From positions 1 through 64,000 of the forward strand of contig JAZUAN010000053.1 of assembly GCA_045638005.1 (NCBI GenBank): a stretch of 64,000 nt of DNA, written 5' to 3'. Position numbers and translations under genes: made by a program. Below are positions 17,503 through 27,963 of the stretch, one piece after another (within the stretch, counting starts at the first letter, position 1; every line of letters starts with the position of its first letter). The notes beneath the pieces were generated by a model that made no database searches, was not told where the DNA came from, and was given only the letters and a program-made list of their open reading frames with translations. The stretch is from URNF01 sp045638005. GTDB taxonomy: Bacteria > Bacillota > Clostridia > Oscillospirales > Acutalibacteraceae.

Positions 17503-17520
17503 ACCCAAGGAGGCGTCCTT

Positions 17521-18651
17521 ATGCGCGTTCTGGTCACCGGTGGCGGCACTGCCGGTCATATCAATCCCGCCCTTGCTATCGCGGACAGCATCCGCAAAGA
17601 ATACCCGCAAGCGGAAATACTGTTTGTCGGTGCGGAAGGCAAAATGGAAACTGAACTTGTCCCCAAAGCGGGATATCCCATTAAAACCGTAAAAGTACAA
17701 GGCTTCTACCGCAAACTCGATTTGAAAAGTATGGTGCACAACGCGCAAGCGGTCATGCACATGCTTACCGCAAGTCATATTTCAGGCAACATTTTGAAAG
17801 AATTCAAACCGGATATTGCGATTGGCACCGGCGGCTACGTTTGCGGTCCCATCCTGCGCAAAGCACTCAAAATGCATATCCCCGTATTGGTGCACGAATC
17901 CAACGCTTTTCCCGGTGTCACGGTGAAAGCACTCGCAAAAGAAGGCGCCACCATTCTGTTATGCAGCGAAGATGCGCGCAAGCATCTGCCGGCAAACTGT
18001 AAAACCGTCATAACCGGCAATCCCCTGCGTCCGGAATTCGCCTCTCTGCACACTGCGCAAGCGAAAGCCGCAGCCCGCAAAGAGTTGGGATTGGACGAAA
18101 GACCGCTCGTATTATCCTTTGGCGGCAGCCTCGGTGCGCGCCGCATTAACGAAGCGATGGCGGGTGTATTGGAACGAAGCCGCAAGGAAGGCAAATTACA
18201 GCACATCCACGGCGTCGGCAAGGCTGGTTGGGAAACCACCACTGCGTTGTTAAAAGAAAAAGGCGTGCCGCTTTTGGCAAACGGCATCGCTGTACGCGAG
18301 TATATCGACGATATGCCCCGTTGCATGGCGGCTGCTGATCTCATTATCAGCCGTTGCGGCGCCATGACGCTCAGCGAGATTCCTGCAGCAGGCAAACCCG
18401 CCATCCTGATCCCCTCACCGTACGTAGCTGAAAACCATCAATACCACAATGCCATGGCGCTGGTGAACAAGGGCGCCGCTTTGTGCATCGAAGAAAAAGA
18501 TCTTTCAGAAGAAACCTTGTGGGATGCGATACAAAAGGCGACCGCAAACCCAAAAACCATGCAGGAAATGGCAAAAAATGCCGAAAATCTCGCCATCCGT
18601 GACGCGGATACGCGTATTATGGCGGTTATAAAAGAAACCTTACAGCATTAA
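17521..18651 (+). CDS. murG: Lipid II synthase MurG
   Basis: MurG (GT28) transfers GlcNAc from UDP-GlcNAc to lipid I on the inner face of the membrane. The 376-residue protein has the N-terminal loop TGGGTAGHINPALAIAD, the second G-loop SFGGSLGARRINEAM and the donor-binding region ISRCGAMTLSEIPAAGKPAI with the PYVAENHQYHNA motif. AAGGAGG precedes the ATG; 18 bases separate it from ftsW. Confidence 0.97.
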   Translation: MRVLVTGGGTAGHINPALAIADSIRKEYPQAEILFVGAEGKMETELVPKAGYPIKTVKVQGFYRKLDLKSMVHNAQAVMHMLTASHISGNILKEFKPDIAIGTGGYVCGPILRKALKMHIPVLVHESNAFPGVTVKALAKEGATILLCSEDARKHLPANCKTVITGNPLRPEFASLHTAQAKAAARKELGLDERPLVLSFGGSLGARRINEAMAGVLERSRKEGKLQHIHGVGKAGWETTTALLKEKGVPLLANGIAVREYIDDMPRCMAAADLIISRCGAMTLSEIPAAGKPAILIPSPYVAENHQYHNAMALVNKGAALCIEEKDLSEETLWDAIQKATANPKTMQEMAKNAENLAIRDADTRIMAVIKETLQH

Positions 18652-18713
18652 CCCATTGACGCAGTTTTGCATAGAATAATCCTGTAATACTATTGCAGGA
18701 GGGAACTTAGTCT

Positions 18714-19967
18714 ATGCAAAAGCTGCTGATAAAAGGCGGTAACCGCCTTTCCGGCACGGTTGCGATACACGGTGCCAAAAACAGTGTGCTGCCCATTTTA
18801 GCAGCAACCATGCTCACCGACAGTGTCAGCGAAATACATAATTGCCCCCGCTTATCCGATGTAGAGGCCTCGGTGCGCATTTTGCAGCATTTAGGTTGCG
18901 ATGTAACCGCGGAATATCCGGTTATTTCGGTTCATCCCGGTGGCGTATGCCGCACCTCTATCCCCGACGATCTAATGCGGGAAATGCGGTCGTCCATCAT
19001 CTTTTTAGGCGCACTCATCGCACGGTACGGAGAAGCACATCTGTCTTATCCGGGCGGATGTGAATTAGGACCGCGCCCCATCGATCTGCATCTTTCCGCT
19101 TTGCAGCGGATGGGCGTGCAAATCGAAGAAAGCCACGGACATATCCACTGCCGTATCGAAAACGAACTGCACGGCAACGATATCTCGTTGATTTTCCCAA
19201 GCGTCGGTGCTACCGAAAACATCCTGCTGGCAGCAGTAACAGCAAAAGGTAAGACCATCATACGCAACGCAGCGCGCGAACCGGAGATCGGCGATCTTTG
19301 TACCTATCTCAACGCCTGTGGCGGTAAAATCACCGCGATTGCGGAAGGGGTACTGGAAATAGAAGGTGTAAAACGCTTACACGGCGCGTGCCACCACATC
19401 ATCCCCGACCGCATAGAAGCGGCAACGTATATGGCGGCAGCCGCTGTCACCGGCGGCGAGTTACTGCTAAAAAATATATATCCGCCGCATATCGCACCAG
19501 TCACATCCGTGTTGGAAGAGACCGGCTGCCGAGTGAATTTAACGACAGATACCCTTTTATGCTCCGCGCCGCAAAAATTGCACCGCATGCGGCTGATACG
19601 CACCACCCCACACCCCGGCTTTCCCACCGACGCTGCCGCACCTTTTGTTGCAATGGCTTGCGTGGCGGAAGGAACCAGCATGTTTGTGGAAACCATTTTC
19701 GATAACCGCTATGTGTATGCAGATGAACTCACCCGTTTTGGTGCGCATTTGAAAATCGAAGGACGCACCGCGGTTATCGAAGGTGTACCCGCACTGTCCG
19801 GCACCACTGTGAAATGCACCGATCTGCGCGGTGGTGCAGCGTTGGTCATTGCCGCTTTGAGCGCGGAAGGAAGCAGCGAGATTACGGCATTACAGCATAT
19901 TTTCAGAGGCTATGCCGACCTGCCGGAAATCCTCATGGACATCGGTGCGGATATTGGATTTGTGTAA
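18714..19967 (+). CDS. murA: UDP-GlcNAc 1-carboxyvinyltransferase MurA
   Basis: MurA starts peptidoglycan synthesis by moving enolpyruvate from PEP to UDP-GlcNAc. The 417-residue protein has the N-terminal GGNRLSGTVAIHGAKNSVLP and the catalytic loop PGGCELGPRPIDLH with Cys116, the residue attacked by fosfomycin, so the enzyme should be fosfomycin-sensitive in principle. AGGAGG precedes the ATG. It lies 62 bases after murG; no convincing separate promoter was found in that gap. Confidence 0.96.
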   Translation: MQKLLIKGGNRLSGTVAIHGAKNSVLPILAATMLTDSVSEIHNCPRLSDVEASVRILQHLGCDVTAEYPVISVHPGGVCRTSIPDDLMREMRSSIIFLGALIARYGEAHLSYPGGCELGPRPIDLHLSALQRMGVQIEESHGHIHCRIENELHGNDISLIFPSVGATENILLAAVTAKGKTIIRNAAREPEIGDLCTYLNACGGKITAIAEGVLEIEGVKRLHGACHHIIPDRIEAATYMAAAAVTGGELLLKNIYPPHIAPVTSVLEETGCRVNLTTDTLLCSAPQKLHRMRLIRTTPHPGFPTDAAAPFVAMACVAEGTSMFVETIFDNRYVYADELTRFGAHLKIEGRTAVIEGVPALSGTTVKCTDLRGGAALVIAALSAEGSSEITALQHIFRGYADLPEILMDIGADIGFV

Positions 19968-20010
19968 TAAGGCGTAGTATAAGTTCAAATATTAAAACGG
20001 AGGAAGTATC

Positions 20011-20865
20011 ATGGCTAAAGCACCTGCGAAAACCGCAAAAAAGCGCCCAAAACGCAATCGGTTTAAAATCGTTGTGGTGCTTTTTTGCGTTATTTTGGCA
20101 TTGTCGGTCGCACTCGCCGGCTCGATCATCTACCTGCGCAAGCAAAACGCGCCCATTCAAAATGAATCTTTAAGCCGTTTTGCTATACAAAGCATCAAGG
20201 TCATCGGCAATACGCAATACGATGATAATGCCATTATCGGCGAAAGCGGACTGACCGTGGGACAAAGCATCTTTTCGGTAAATAAGGCTATCGCCGCAAA
20301 GAATATTGAAGATACTTTTCCGTACGTCGCAGATGCCGTAGTAAAAAATCCTACATACAATACTATTGAAATCGAAATCACCGAGACAGAGATCATCGGC
20401 TCCATGTACGGTAATGGACAATGGTTAATTGTCGGCGCAAACGGCAAAATATTGGAAACCATGCCGATGGAAAGCGACCGTCCGGGCAGATATTTTTATT
20501 TGCAAGGTGCTACTCCCGCCGGGGAGACCACACCGGGTGCCACCGCAATGGATGAGCGCAGCATTGGCATTGTGAATACGATATTTGCCGCCATCAAGGA
20601 AAATAAAATTGAAGGTGTTTTGGGCGTAGATATGCGTGACAAAACCAACATCGCCCTCAATTGGAGAAATACACTCACCGTTTCCCTCGGCACCGAAAAC
20701 AACCTTGCTGCCGAGATCAACCTTTTCGCCAAAACCCTTCCACAGATATTAGAGCGCAACGGCGGCGTCGTTTCAGGCAAATTAGACCTATCCTCCTACA
20801 GCGATAACACCGAAAGCAACGATAAAATCATCTATACTCCCAAAGATGTTCTCGAAAATAAGTGA
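20011..20865 (+). CDS. ftsQ: Cell division protein FtsQ/DivIB
   Basis: Bitopic divisome protein: very basic cytoplasmic head (KTAKKRPKRNRFK), one transmembrane segment (about 23-45), a POTRA domain (SRFAIQSIKVIGNTQYDD onward, about 55-125) and a beta domain to the C-terminus. 284 residues is normal for Firmicute DivIB. It scaffolds FtsL and partners at the septum. GGAGG precedes the ATG. Located between murA and ftsZ as in many Clostridia; ftsA is not present. Confidence 0.9.
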   Translation: MAKAPAKTAKKRPKRNRFKIVVVLFCVILALSVALAGSIIYLRKQNAPIQNESLSRFAIQSIKVIGNTQYDDNAIIGESGLTVGQSIFSVNKAIAAKNIEDTFPYVADAVVKNPTYNTIEIEITETEIIGSMYGNGQWLIVGANGKILETMPMESDRPGRYFYLQGATPAGETTPGATAMDERSIGIVNTIFAAIKENKIEGVLGVDMRDKTNIALNWRNTLTVSLGTENNLAAEINLFAKTLPQILERNGGVVSGKLDLSSYSDNTESNDKIIYTPKDVLENK

Positions 20866-20882
20866 TTTTTTTAAAAAAAATA

Positions 20883-20911
20883 TTGAATTTTCTCAGATAG
20901 CATGGTACTAT
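20883..20911 (+). promoter_or_regulatory. ftsZ promoter
   Basis: -35 TTGAAT (20883-20888), 17-bp spacer, -10 TACTAT (20906-20911), about 70 bases before ftsZ. It gives ftsZ transcription independent of the dcw promoter. Confidence 0.65.
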
Positions 20912-20980
20912 TAAACTATATAAAAATATCTGTGGAATTATGTGTAAAATATATAGATGTAAATGGGAGGATGTTGCGCT

Positions 20981-22096
<1,116 letters not shown>

Positions 22097-22106
22097 TAGT
22101 ATTTGA

Positions 22107-22345
22107 AAACCATCACAATAAACGTTGATGGGGACACGGCTTTTGTGAGAGTTCTCTCAGAGAGCGTTCGGTTGGTGCGAGAACGCGGGAACACATAAAA
22201 TGCTACCACCCCGGAGTGTGCGCCGAAACAAGGCGTGACGGCTGACCTCGTTATCGGTCGCTCGAGTGCGATACATATCGCAAAACGAGGGTGGAACCAC
22301 GTGATTTGAAAATCCCGTCCCTTTATAGGGGCGGGATTTTTTATA
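22107..22345 (+). ncRNA. T-box riboswitch leader of thrS
   Basis: The 270-base gap before thrS contains the conserved T-box sequence AGGGTGGAACCACG (22288-22301), a stem I with the AGAGAG and GGTTGGTGCGAG elements, and two overlapping ACC triplets (22205-22210) at the specifier position followed by CCCGGAG. ACC is a threonine codon, matching the downstream gene. Uncharged tRNA-Thr would stabilise the antiterminator; otherwise the terminator at 22311-22344 forms. The leader begins close to the ftsZ stop; no clear promoter was found, so it may start within the end of ftsZ. Confidence 0.93.
22311..22344 (+). terminator. Regulated terminator of the thrS T-box
   Basis: AATCCCGTCCC (22311-22321) pairs with GGGGCGGGATT (22328-22338), one wobble pair, 6-base loop, followed by a T-run. 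It is the default terminator of the T-box leader. Confidence 0.9.
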
Positions 22346-22366
22346 CCTTTGAAAGGAGTTTTGAAA

Positions 22367-24301
22367 ATGTTGAAAATTAATTTAAGAGGCGACATCCGTG
22401 AGGTGGCAGAGAACACCACACTGGATGCGTTGTGTCGCGATATTTCCATGGGTCTTTATCGTAACTGCTGTGCAGCAAAGGTGAACGGCGAGGTAAAAGA
22501 CCTGCGCGCCACGCTCACCGCCGACTGCGAGGTGGAATTCTTGACCTTTGATGCCCTGGACGGTAAAAAGGCGTATTGGCACACCACCTCTCACATCATG
22601 GCGCAGGCGGTAAAGCGTCTCTTCCCCGATGTGAAATTTGCCATCGGCCCTGCCACAAACGAAGGCTTTTACTACGATTTTGATACCGACATGACCTTCA
22701 CCGCTGAAATTTTAGAAAAGATCGAAGCGGAAATGAAAAAGATCATAAAAGAAGCGCTGCCGCTCGAAAAATTCGTGCTATCCCGTGCAGAAGCGTTGGA
22801 ACTCATGAAGGACGAGCCGTATAAGGTAGAACTCATCAACGATCTGCCCGAAGATGCCGAACTGTCTTTCTACCGTCAGGGCGATTTCACCGATCTGTGC
22901 GCAGGCCCGCATCTGACCGACACCGGTAGAGTGAAGGCGGTCAAACTGCTGTCCGCCACCGGTGCATATTGGCGCGGCGACTCAAATAGAAAGATGCTCA
23001 AACGCATCTACGGTGTGTCCTTCCCCAAAGCATCCGAGTTGGAAGCGCATATTGAGAAACTGGAAGAAGCCAAAAAACGCGACCACAATAAACTCGGCCG
23101 CGACCTCGAATATTTCACCACCGTGGACGTTATCGGTCAGGGTCTGCCGATCCTGCTTCCCAAAGGTTCTCGCGTTATCCAGACGCTGCAACGCTGGATC
23201 GAGGACGAGGAGCAGGCAAGAGGTTATCTGCTCACCAAAACGCCCTTGATGGCAAAGCGCGAGCTGTTCAAAATTTCCGGTCACTGGGATCACTACCGTG
23301 ATGGTATGTTCATTATGGGCGATCCCGATGACGAAGAGAAAGAGTGCTTTGCGCTCCGTCCGATGACCTGCCCGTTCCAGTATCAGGTATACCTCAACCG
23401 TCAGCGCTCCTACCGTGACCTGCCGATGCGTCTAGGTCAGACTTCCACCCTGTTCCGCAACGAGGATTCGGGTGAGATGCACGGTCTTATCCGTGTGCGT
23501 CAGTTCACCATTTCAGAGGGGCATCTGGTGCTCCGCCCCGACCAACTCGAAGAGGAGTTCAAGGGATGTCTTGAACTCGCAAAATACGTGCTTGATACCG
23601 TAGGCATGCTGGAAGACTGCACCTTCCGCTTCTCCCAGTGGGATCCCGCCAACCCGAACAACAAGTACGAAGGCACTGCTGAGCAGTGGGAGACCGCACA
23701 GAAGGTCATGGGCGATATTTTGGACGCGCTGGGCGTCAACTACGAGATCGGTATTGATGAAGCCGCATTCTACGGCCCGAAACTGGATATTCAGTACAAA
23801 AACGTATTCGGCAAAGAGGACACCATTGTCACCATCCAGATTGACATGCTGCTCGCTGAAAAATTCGGTATGTACTACATCGACGAAAACGGCGAGAAAG
23901 CACTCCCTTATATCATTCACCGCACCTCTCTCGGCTGTTATGAGCGCACCCTCGCGTATTTGATCGAAAAATATGCAGGTGCTCTGCCCACCTGGATGTC
24001 TCCCGAGCAGGTGCGCGTACTGCCCATCTCCGAGCGTCTCGCAGATAAGGCCGCTGAGGTGAATAAAGCGTTGCTCGCTGCCGGTGTCCGTTCTGAGTGG
24101 GACGAGCGCAACGAAAAGATCGGCTATAAAATCCGTGAAGCACAGCTGCAAAAGGTACCCTACATGTTGGTTATCGGCGATAAAGAGGCCGAAAGCGGTA
24201 CCGTTTCCGTCCGTTCCCGCAAAGACGGCGATCTTGGCGCTATGCCGCTTGCCGACTTTATCGAAAAAATCAAAACCGAAATTGCCACCAAGGCAAGATA
24301 A
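22367..24301 (+). CDS. thrS: Threonyl-tRNA synthetase ThrS
   Basis: Charges tRNA-Thr. The 644-residue class II synthetase has an N-terminal TGS domain (1-60), the editing domain with TSHIMAQAVKRLFP and DLCAGPHL, the catalytic core with zinc-binding MTCPF, the RVRQFTISEGH motif 2 region and HRTSLGCYERTLAYLIE, and a C-terminal anticodon-binding domain. The ATG at 22367 has AAAGGAG upstream; an in-frame TTG at 22349 is too early. Expression is controlled by the T-box leader. It ends TAA-TAG. Confidence 0.97.
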   Translation: MLKINLRGDIREVAENTTLDALCRDISMGLYRNCCAAKVNGEVKDLRATLTADCEVEFLTFDALDGKKAYWHTTSHIMAQAVKRLFPDVKFAIGPATNEGFYYDFDTDMTFTAEILEKIEAEMKKIIKEALPLEKFVLSRAEALELMKDEPYKVELINDLPEDAELSFYRQGDFTDLCAGPHLTDTGRVKAVKLLSATGAYWRGDSNRKMLKRIYGVSFPKASELEAHIEKLEEAKKRDHNKLGRDLEYFTTVDVIGQGLPILLPKGSRVIQTLQRWIEDEEQARGYLLTKTPLMAKRELFKISGHWDHYRDGMFIMGDPDDEEKECFALRPMTCPFQYQVYLNRQRSYRDLPMRLGQTSTLFRNEDSGEMHGLIRVRQFTISEGHLVLRPDQLEEEFKGCLELAKYVLDTVGMLEDCTFRFSQWDPANPNNKYEGTAEQWETAQKVMGDILDALGVNYEIGIDEAAFYGPKLDIQYKNVFGKEDTIVTIQIDMLLAEKFGMYYIDENGEKALPYIIHRTSLGCYERTLAYLIEKYAGALPTWMSPEQVRVLPISERLADKAAEVNKALLAAGVRSEWDERNEKIGYKIREAQLQKVPYMLVIGDKEAESGTVSVRSRKDGDLGAMPLADFIEKIKTEIATKAR

Positions 24302-24314
24302 TAGCCACATTTTT

Positions 24315-24347
24315 GACCGCCTGCAAACCGCAGGTGGTCTTTTTTTA
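24315..24347 (+). terminator. thrS terminator
   Basis: GACCGCCTGC (24315-24324) pairs with GCAGGTGGTC (24330-24339), one wobble pair, followed by seven T residues. Confidence 0.9.
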
Positions 24348-24358
24348 TAAAAAAGTTA

Positions 24359-24387
24359 TTGACAATGGATAAATAGCGTGCTATATT
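24359..24387 (+). promoter_or_regulatory. Promoter of the GntR-ABC operon
   Basis: -35 TTGACA (24359-24364), 17-bp spacer, -10 TATATT (24382-24387). The operator at 24389-24417 begins two bases after the -10. Confidence 0.85.
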
Positions 24388-24388
24388 C

Positions 24389-24417
24389 TAGGTGTACTAG
24401 GTCACATAGTACACCTA
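24389..24417 (+). promoter_or_regulatory. Operator: perfect inverted repeat for the GntR regulator
   Basis: TAGGTGTACTA and TAGTACACCTA are perfect 11-bp arms separated by 7 bases and cover the predicted transcription start. The regulator gene starts 37 bases later. YtrA-type GntR proteins are known autorepressors that bind inverted repeats in this position. Confidence 0.85.
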
Positions 24418-24453
24418 ATACAGATCTGTTTAGCAATACATAGGAGGTGCTAC

Positions 24454-24831
24454 ATGTTCCACATAGACTCCTTATCCCGCCAGCCGGTGTATGAACAGCT
24501 CATCGAGCAGTTGGAACGGTTCATACTGTCCGGCGTGCTGCATCCCGGCGACCAGCTACCGTCGGTACGCAGCTTGTCGATAGAACTGTCTATCAATCCC
24601 AACACTATCCAAAAAGCCTACGGCGAACTGGATACCCGCGGCATTATCTATTCTATCCCCGGCATCGGTTGTTTTGTCGCAGAGAATGCCGTACCTCTTC
24701 TCGCAGCCTTTAAACGACGCAAACTCACCGATCTTCGCGCCCTCGTGCAAGAGCTGGCACTGGCCGACATTGCAGAGGAGGAATTGCACGAGATCATTAC
24801 ATCTACGTATAACGGAGGTGCCACACAATGA
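24454..24831 (+). CDS. GntR-family (YtrA-type) transcriptional regulator
   Basis: A 125-residue repressor: winged helix with YEQLIEQLERFILSGVLHPGDQLPSVRSLS (residues 11-40) and the recognition helix INPNTIQKAYGELDTRGI, plus a short C-terminal helical dimerisation region. The absence of a large ligand domain is typical of the YtrA subfamily, which controls ABC exporters responding to cell-wall antibiotics. Its stop overlaps the start of the ABC ATPase gene (ATGA), and its likely operator is at 24389-24417. Confidence 0.93.
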   Translation: MFHIDSLSRQPVYEQLIEQLERFILSGVLHPGDQLPSVRSLSIELSINPNTIQKAYGELDTRGIIYSIPGIGCFVAENAVPLLAAFKRRKLTDLRALVQELALADIAEEELHEIITSTYNGGATQ

Positions 24832-25730
24832 TCGAGGTCAAAAATCTTACCAAAAAATTTGAAGCCTTTACAGCACTGGATAACGTGACCTGTTCCATTC
24901 CGGAGGGATGCATTTACGGCATGGTTGGCTCTAACGGTGCCGGTAAATCCACCCTTTTACGTCTTATTTCGGGCGTATACCGCCAAAACAGCGGCGAGAT
25001 ACTCATCGACGGCGAACCGATCTGGGAAAACGAAAAACTCAAAGCACAGATTGCTTACGTGCCCGATGAGCTGTATTTTCTCGGCGGTTCCAACATGCAG
25101 CGCATGGCAAAGCTGTATACCGCCGCATTTCCGCAGTTTGATCACAAGCGGTTCGAAGAACTGACCCACGCCTTTGGGTTGGATCCGAAAAAATCGCTCT
25201 CCACCTTCTCAAAGGGTATGAAACGGCAGGCGTGCACCATTTTGGCGCTGTCCTCCCGCCCGAAATACATCTTTTTCGATGAAACCTTTGATGGGTTGGA
25301 TCCCATCATGCGTTCGCTGGTGAAAAAGCTCATCTGCAACGACGTGGTGGACAGAGGTGCTACCGCTATCATCACCTCCCACTCGCTGCGAGAGCTCGAG
25401 GATACCTGCGACCAATTAGCGCTTTTGCACAAGGGCGGTTTGGTACTGGAAAGCGACGTACAAAACCTCAAGACCTCGCTTTTCAAGGTGCAGATCGCGT
25501 TCAACCACGAATATGACGAGACCATGTTTGAAGGCTTGGATATTCTGCATTATACCAAGCACGGCTCGGTAGCGAGCCTTATCGTGCGCGGCAACCGCGA
25601 ACAAACGATAGCCGCGTTGCAGGCAAAAATGCCTATCCTTTTAGACCTTTTGCCGCTCACGCTTGAAGAAGTATTCACCTACGAAATGGAAGCCCTCGGC
25701 TACATTTTCAACGAAGCATTGGAGGGATGA
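24828..25730 (+). CDS. ABC transporter ATP-binding protein
   Basis: A 300-residue nucleotide-binding subunit with Walker A GSNGAGKST, signature-like LSTFSKGMKRQ, Walker B YIFFDETFDGLDP and H-loop ITSHSLRELED. The SKGMKRQ form of the signature motif is common in ABC-2 type exporters. It is translationally coupled to the GntR gene and followed three bases later by its membrane partner. Confidence 0.95.
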   Translation: MIEVKNLTKKFEAFTALDNVTCSIPEGCIYGMVGSNGAGKSTLLRLISGVYRQNSGEILIDGEPIWENEKLKAQIAYVPDELYFLGGSNMQRMAKLYTAAFPQFDHKRFEELTHAFGLDPKKSLSTFSKGMKRQACTILALSSRPKYIFFDETFDGLDPIMRSLVKKLICNDVVDRGATAIITSHSLRELEDTCDQLALLHKGGLVLESDVQNLKTSLFKVQIAFNHEYDETMFEGLDILHYTKHGSVASLIVRGNREQTIAALQAKMPILLDLLPLTLEEVFTYEMEALGYIFNEALEG

Positions 25731-25733
25731 GAT

Positions 25734-27902
25734 ATGACGAGTAAAACCCGCTCCCCGTTTTGGGATTTCAGCCCCCGCATCTTCGCGGAAGGTTTCCGCC
25801 AACTGCGCACCGTCGGCATTTTAGCGTTGGTTATCCTGTGCCTTGCCGCGGTTTTAATGCCGGTGGGGCTTGCCATTGATGCCTACGCATATCTGGAGGA
25901 AGGTCAAAAGGTCAACCAATCGTTAGTATCGCTCATGGATATGCACCCATTAAACGCTTTGCCCATGTACACCATGGCACTTATCATGCCGCTGATGGTG
26001 TTCGGGTTTATGAACAAGCGGCGTTCCAGTGATTTTTATCACGCGATACCGGTCAACCGTTCTGCTTTGTTTATCAGCCTTTTTGCATCCATCATGGCGT
26101 GGATCGTGCTCGTCGTGGTAGCAAGCTCCGTCCTTTCGGTATGCATCACCCTGTGCTTCCCTGCGGTATTTCAATTAAATCTCAGCAGTATCGTACCGTT
26201 TATGTGCAGTTCTCTTGCGGGCGCGCTGCTGGTCACCGGTTGTGTATCCATGGCAATGTGCATCACCGGTACCATCTTTAATAACCTGCTGGTCGCAGCA
26301 CTTATCTTCTTCGGCCCGCGGTTACTGATGATGTACGTGTCGTTGTTGCTGCAGGATGCCGTCAACATCCTGCCGAATACACTCGATACCCCCTTGCTGG
26401 ATTTCTCCTACAACATCCCGATGGGCATTCCGTATACCATCCTTTACATGGGCGACGGCACTGTCGAGGTGCTGCACAATTGGGACGGCATTTTATACAC
26501 CACCATCATCGGTCTTTTGTGGTTTGTAATCTCTCTGGCGCTGTTCCGCATCCGCGGCTCGGAAGCAGCCGAGCGTCCCGCCTCCACCCCGCTTTTGCAG
26601 CACGCCTACCGTCTGATCATCACCTTTATCGTGACCCTTATTCCTACCTGGGGTATTTTCGCCTGCATTCAGGATCCGGATCTGTTTGAAGAAACGGTCG
26701 CGTTCGTGATTTTCGTGTTATACCTTTTGGCGGCGATCGCCTTTTGCGTATACGAGCTCATCACCACTAAAAAGCCGAAAGAGCTGCTGCGTGTTGCAAA
26801 AACTTTCCCGCTGGTATTGCTCGCGGATATCGTACTGATCGTCGGCTTGCTGATCGGTATGCACGCTACGCTTTCTTTCCGTCCGTCCGCATCTGAGATC
26901 ACCTCTTTGTCCTTCAGTGATCTATATACGAATATCGATAAAGATTATTTCGAGGCGCGCGCATCTAAAGTGACCATCAAAGATCCCGCGGTCATCGGAT
27001 TAGCGGCAAAACGTTTGGAGGAAGCCGCCGAAAAAAATAGTCCCTACGGCGATATTAAGGACGCCCTCAAATCCTGGTCGGAAGTGGAAACAAGTGATTT
27101 TCTGGTCACCTTCCGCACGAAAGGTGCCACAAAGCAGCGCGTGCTTTGCTTTACCTACGAAGAAACGCAAGTAATCTTAAAAGCAATGGCAAGCAACACC
27201 GAATATCAAAACATCTACCAACTGCCCGCGCTCGGTCACAAAACGTCGGTGAATTTCTGGGAACTCACCCAAGAGCAAAGCAACGAAGTATACCGAGTGA
27301 TGTGCGAGGAGGTCAAGGCGTTATCCTATGAGCAACGTCTTGAGCTGCTGTCCGGCTACTATCCGGATGCGCAAGGACTCCAGGCATGGCTTTCGATAGA
27401 AACCGCCATCGGTGCGCAAAACTACAACTTTGAGATCGCGCTGTCTGCCAAACATTGTCCGAAAGCCGCCAAATTGTATCTGCAATATGAATACGAAAAC
27501 AGCGCTGAGGACCGCGAGCAGATACTTTGCGGCATAAAGGACTTTGCCGGTTACGTGAAACAATACGAGTATGCTTCCTTCTCTGCTGATATCATCAGCC
27601 CCGGCGGTGAAAGCAGTAATGTTTATGTTGAACCTACCGAAGACGAGCAGGTAGACGCATTGCTTAAAAAGGTCGCCGAAAACGTCGTAGACCGCGCCCC
27701 CACCCTCACCGAGCCGTTATATTATTTTAGCTTTAATTACGAGGAAAGCGTCGAAGCTGAAGACCTTGAGGATAAGTACTATGCAAAGTATCATCATTTC
27801 TATTCCGGCGTTGTCTTAAATGAGGAAGGGCGCGCCGCCTTAGAAGCGCTCGAAAAACTAGAAGTAAACGAGGACGAAGATGAAGTCGACTACGTAAAAT
27901 AA
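25734..27902 (+). CDS. Large ABC-2-like permease with extracytoplasmic domain
   Basis: The 722-residue membrane partner of the ATPase. The N-terminal half has about seven or eight hydrophobic helices, including ILALVILCLAAVLMPVGLA and a block around residues 80-260; another two or three helices lie at about 290-385. After these, residues 390-722 form a long soluble, acidic region (many Asp/Glu, ending NEDEDEVDYVK) that matches no domain recognised here and is predicted to lie outside the membrane or in the cytoplasm depending on helix count. Substrate unknown; cell-wall antibiotic export or stress sensing is inferred only from the YtrA-type context. Ribosome-binding site GGAGGGATGAG overlaps the end of the ATPase gene. 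Confidence 0.82.
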   Translation: MTSKTRSPFWDFSPRIFAEGFRQLRTVGILALVILCLAAVLMPVGLAIDAYAYLEEGQKVNQSLVSLMDMHPLNALPMYTMALIMPLMVFGFMNKRRSSDFYHAIPVNRSALFISLFASIMAWIVLVVVASSVLSVCITLCFPAVFQLNLSSIVPFMCSSLAGALLVTGCVSMAMCITGTIFNNLLVAALIFFGPRLLMMYVSLLLQDAVNILPNTLDTPLLDFSYNIPMGIPYTILYMGDGTVEVLHNWDGILYTTIIGLLWFVISLALFRIRGSEAAERPASTPLLQHAYRLIITFIVTLIPTWGIFACIQDPDLFEETVAFVIFVLYLLAAIAFCVYELITTKKPKELLRVAKTFPLVLLADIVLIVGLLIGMHATLSFRPSASEITSLSFSDLYTNIDKDYFEARASKVTIKDPAVIGLAAKRLEEAAEKNSPYGDIKDALKSWSEVETSDFLVTFRTKGATKQRVLCFTYEETQVILKAMASNTEYQNIYQLPALGHKTSVNFWELTQEQSNEVYRVMCEEVKALSYEQRLELLSGYYPDAQGLQAWLSIETAIGAQNYNFEIALSAKHCPKAAKLYLQYEYENSAEDREQILCGIKDFAGYVKQYEYASFSADIISPGGESSNVYVEPTEDEQVDALLKKVAENVVDRAPTLTEPLYYFSFNYEESVEAEDLEDKYYAKYHHFYSGVVLNEEGRAALEALEKLEVNEDEDEVDYVK

Positions 27903-27914
27903 CCACAAAAACAA

Positions 27915-27953
27915 GAAAAGGGAACCGCCACAACTTGTCGCGGGTGCCTTTTC
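27915..27953 (-). terminator. Hairpin between convergent ABC permease and glgP genes
   Basis: GAAAAGG...CCGC and GCGG...CCTTTTC form a stem with two mismatches. On the minus strand it lies after the glgP stop and is followed by a T-rich stretch, so it most likely ends glgP; on the plus strand the T-tract is missing. Confidence 0.6.
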
Positions 27954-27963
27954 ACATATATGC

